Of a stretch of 64,000 nt of DNA, positions 61,851 through 64,000 are shown piece after piece. Source of the stretch: Arcticibacter sp045629565. Its GTDB lineage: Bacteria; Bacteroidota; Bacteroidia; Sphingobacteriales; Sphingobacteriaceae. Below the pieces are notes generated by a model, which saw only the letters and a program-made list of their open reading frames with translations, ran no database searches and had not been told where the DNA came from. The stretch is from positions 118,839-182,838 of the forward strand of contig NZ_JAZQRL010000125.1 in NCBI RefSeq assembly GCF_045629565.1, given 5' to 3'. The translations under genes were made by a program, and so were the position numbers. The first letter of the stretch is position 1. Each line of letters starts with the position of its first letter.

Positions 61851-62888
61851 CTAGTATAAGTCAGGTGAGGCGTTGAGCATGGCGTATTGTCTTTGATGCC
61901 AGTATGGATAGGCAGGGAACGCTTCACTTACCCTGTCGAGTTTCTTAACCTGATCGTCGCTCAGATTCCAGCCAATCGCTCCCAGGTTCTCTTTCAGTTG
62001 CTTCTCGTTCCGCGCTCCGATGATAATACTCGAAACGGTTGGTCGCTGCAAGAGCCAGTTGAGTGCTATCTGTGCATGTGACTTTCCGGTTTCTTCAGAC
62101 AGCTCGTCCATCAGCTCAACAATATCATATAACCGTTCGTAATTGATCGTTCCGCTTGAGACCGGGCTCCCCCCCTGCGTAACACGGGCATCTTGGGGAA
62201 GAGGCTGGTTACGACGATATTTGCCACTAAGTAACCCGCTGGCCAGAGGGCTCCACACGATAGTATCCACTCCCTGATCGATGCCAAGAGGCATCAGTTC
62301 CCACTCAAAATCGCGGTTTAGTAAAGAGTAATACGCCTGATGTGCACAGTATTTAGACCATCCATAGCGCTCGGAAACGGATAATGACTTCATTAGATGC
62401 CATCCCGAGAAGTTAGAACAGGCGATGTATCTCACTTTACCACTTTGGATAAGCATGTCGAGCGTTTTAAGTGTTTCCTCCACGGGAGTATTGGCATCGA
62501 AGCCGTGCATATGATAGATATCTATATAGTCGGTATCCAGTCTCCGCAGACTGTCTTCGCAGGCCCTGATCAGATGGTGCCTGGATGAGCCGTAGTCATA
62601 TACACCATCGGATGTTGGAAAAGTAGCTTTCGTCGATATAAGCAATTTATTGCGCAAGCCTTTCGCCGCTTTGCCGAGGATCTCCTCGGCCATGCCGTTT
62701 GAGTAGGTATTTGCGGTATCAAATAGATTGACACCTGCGTCCAGGCACAGGTTAAGCATGTGACTTGCCTCTCTTACCTGAGTATCGCCCCAGGTTTTAA
62801 AGAATTCATTTCCGCCTCCAAAAGTTGCTGTTCCGAAGCTTAGAACAGGCAGACGCAACCCGGAATTGGTAAGTTGTCTGTATTCCAT
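61851..62888 (-). CDS. aldo/keto reductase
   Basis: 345 residues from ATG at 62888 (MEYRQLTNSGLRLPVLSFGTATFG); a longer start at 62912 adds residues that fit the family worse. The catalytic Asp and Tyr are in GVNLFDTANTYSNG, the Lys in LLISTKATF and the His in DIYHMHGFD, a full AKR tetrad; the NADP-binding end carries SSIIIGARNEKQLKENL. Carbonyl reduction of an unknown substrate. Its stop codon sits 8 bases beyond the repeat element. Confidence 0.9.
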   Translation of the reverse strand: MEYRQLTNSGLRLPVLSFGTATFGGGNEFFKTWGDTQVREASHMLNLCLDAGVNLFDTANTYSNGMAEEILGKAAKGLRNKLLISTKATFPTSDGVYDYGSSRHHLIRACEDSLRRLDTDYIDIYHMHGFDANTPVEETLKTLDMLIQSGKVRYIACSNFSGWHLMKSLSVSERYGWSKYCAHQAYYSLLNRDFEWELMPLGIDQGVDTIVWSPLASGLLSGKYRRNQPLPQDARVTQGGSPVSSGTINYERLYDIVELMDELSEETGKSHAQIALNWLLQRPTVSSIIIGARNEKQLKENLGAIGWNLSDDQVKKLDRVSEAFPAYPYWHQRQYAMLNASPDLY

Positions 62889-63182
62889 ATGGGTATCTGA
62901 TTTGAATAACAATACGGCTGATCTAAAGATTTGTTTGAACCGGCGATATTAGAATCCGCCCTTGTCTGCCGGATATTCCGGGTCGAAGTGTTCACAAATT
63001 TAACACCAGTGTCCAAAAAAACAGATAGTGTCGTTCATACGCCGCGCTTTGTCTCAAGGGAAAAAATTTCCCATCCCCTGCTGGCATGTAACAAGTTCAG
63101 GCTTAATTCATAAAATTTAATCTGCGGCACATCGATTGTACCAATACCGGTAAACAATCTCACCTACCAAAAGAGAAACATT
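62889..63182. other. intergenic region before the Gly/Thr-rich gene
   Basis: No convincing gene. A small inverted repeat CCGGA-TAT-TCCGG (62969-62981) is the only symmetric site noticed. It should contain the promoters for the two divergent genes, but no clear TAnnTTTG match was found. Confidence 0.4.
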
Positions 63183-64000
63183 ATGAAAAAAGTATGTGTA
63201 TTATTGAGCTTCGCCTTTACATGTTTCATGTTCAGCGAAGGGTTCGCCCAGACGGGGACGACCGGCACCAACAATCAGGGATCGACTGTAGGTACCAATC
63301 AGAGTGACACCGGAAAAACCAAGACCGGAAAGAAGAAAAAATCAGGTCAATCTGACCGGGCAACCGGCTCCGGCACTTCTACTACAGAAACCGGCAGCGG
63401 ATCAGGAGTTGGCACCAACGGTTCAACTACATCGCCGGGAACCAATAGCGGAACAGACGTTGGAACCGGAACTTCCTCCACTCCGGGCTCAGCAACAGGA
63501 GTGGGAACTGGCACTACAACTTATCCCGGAACAGGATCAGGCACAGGTAGCGGCACAACCACATCACCAGGCACAGGAACCGGTGTTGGTACAGGCACTA
63601 CCACTTCACCAGGTTCTGGCACCGGAAGCGGTGTGGGTACCGGCACAACCACCTATCCTCAACCTGGAACAGGAACCGGCACCACAACCTCTCCTGGAAC
63701 TGGAACTTCACCTTCTCCAGGAACTGGAACCGGAACTGGTTCAGGAACTGGAACTGGAACTGGAACTGGAACTTGGAACTGGAGTTGCGGAGGGGGAAGA
63801 CCAAGGCTGCGGCCGGCAACGTCGAGGATGATGTTCAGCAGCGAACTAGCAAGCGTTCTAACTCGAATAACTCGGACAAGACTGTCGCCCGCAGTTGGAT
63901 GCAGTCTTGGGACTCGATGCTTCCACAATGAAATGCGCATTCTCGGTTGTCTGCACGCACCAAGCCCTCTTTCGAGCAATGCATGTCTCCGCCCCGGGGC
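63183..64000 (+). CDS. Gly/Thr/Ser-rich secreted protein, running off the window end and probably frameshifted
   Basis: ATG at 63183 opens a frame of 272 codons without stop to the last base. Residues 1-23 are a signal peptide (MKKVCVLLSFAFTCFMFSEGFAQ); a basic patch (TGKTKTGKKKKSGQ) and a GTGTGT-type repeat (63370-63780) follow. In frame 0 the end after 63780 (WNWSCGGGRPRLRP) does not look natural. One base removed near 63773 and one G removed near 63792 give a frame ending in VARSWMQSWDSMLPQ with TGA at 63929-63931. Sequencing error in the repeat or true decay are both possible. Confidence 0.65.
   Translation, partial: MKKVCVLLSFAFTCFMFSEGFAQTGTTGTNNQGSTVGTNQSDTGKTKTGKKKKSGQSDRATGSGTSTTETGSGSGVGTNGSTTSPGTNSGTDVGTGTSSTPGSATGVGTGTTTYPGTGSGTGSGTTTSPGTGTGVGTGTTTSPGSGTGSGVGTGTTTYPQPGTGTGTTTSPGTGTSPSPGTGTGTGSGTGTGTGTGTWNWSCGGGRPRLRPATSRMMFSSELASVLTRITRTRLSPAVGCSLGTRCFHNEMRILGCLHAPSPLSSNACLRPG
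63370..63780 (+). repeat. low-complexity GGAACTGG/GGCACAACC-type repeat inside the Gly/Thr-rich gene
   Basis: Units GGAACT, GGAACC and GGCACA alternate with TCACCA and TATCCC steps about every 45-60 bases, encoding runs of Gly-Thr split by Ser-Pro or Tyr-Pro. The final hexamer tract (63719-63770) is almost pure GGAACT. Confidence 0.8.

Noticed and set aside
61694..61876. 60-residue frame across the 11-bp element
   Set aside because: No start context or plausible protein; produced by the repeat sequence.
63304..63831. Plus-strand frame rich in Gln/Pro/Glu/Leu
   Set aside because: Shadow frame of the repeat; the frame from 63183 has the signal peptide.

Overview
The window reads as chromosome from a Bacteroidota bacterium, most likely family Sphingobacteriaceae (Pedobacter/Mucilaginibacter-like). 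The evidence is: genes without Shine-Dalgarno sequences but with TAnnTTTG -7 promoter elements; the Bacteroidota bifunctional GlmU type; a LytTR regulator paired with a propeller-type sensor kinase; the futalosine menaquinone enzyme MqnC; a YpdA-type thioredoxin-fold reductase; GH127/146-type arabinofuranosidase; DUF4468; and type-B L31. Nothing looks like phage, integrase, IS element or CRISPR. It is mostly housekeeping DNA. The genus-level placement is inference. Layout, 1-22 kb: a 5'-truncated methyltransferase; cold-shock protein with its own promoter and long leader; 1-Cys peroxiredoxin; DUF72; the thrS-infC-rpmI-rplT translation operon (minus strand); a solitary LutA-like Fe-S protein; an MFS carrier; ybbP-ybbA permease/ATPase with divergent tesA lipoprotein; a large soluble hybrid histidine kinase; an EamA carrier; xylB-xylA with a divergent LacI-type regulator and a palindromic operator; then galK and a SpoU-type rRNA/tRNA methyltransferase. 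22-42 kb: gltB-gltD glutamate synthase; the SRP RNA gene; fructose-6-phosphate aldolase; YpdA; MqnC; a LytTR/propeller-kinase two-component pair; scpB; a 44-residue very acidic microprotein absent from ordinary gene calls; a GNAT-like protein; and the minus-strand run glmU-like, tpiA, prmA, mpl, xre. 42-54 kb: rpmE (type B), cysteine desulfurase, IscA-like protein, acyl-CoA ligase, lysS with a C-terminal extension, small hypotheticals, ung, an Lrp regulator divergent from an Nramp transporter fused to a UspA domain, a lipoprotein, an HMA-like/AraC fusion, ElaA-type GNAT, and a MarR regulator divergent from an MFS exporter with matching palindromes over both promoters. 55-64 kb: a Gly/Thr-rich lipoprotein, a GH127/146 arabinofuranosidase, an M13 peptidase lipoprotein, DUF4468, a striking 220-bp intergenic element built of 11-bp units with nested inverted repeats, an aldo/keto reductase, and a second Gly/Thr-rich secreted protein running off the window end, apparently with frameshifts. 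The most unusual signal is the 11-bp-periodic element at 61624-61843, located between convergent genes: fourteen undecamers, eight of them in perfect register, folded into a 13-bp hairpin, a 19-bp inverted repeat, a 12-bp inverted repeat and a central hairpin. I do not recognise it as a named family.
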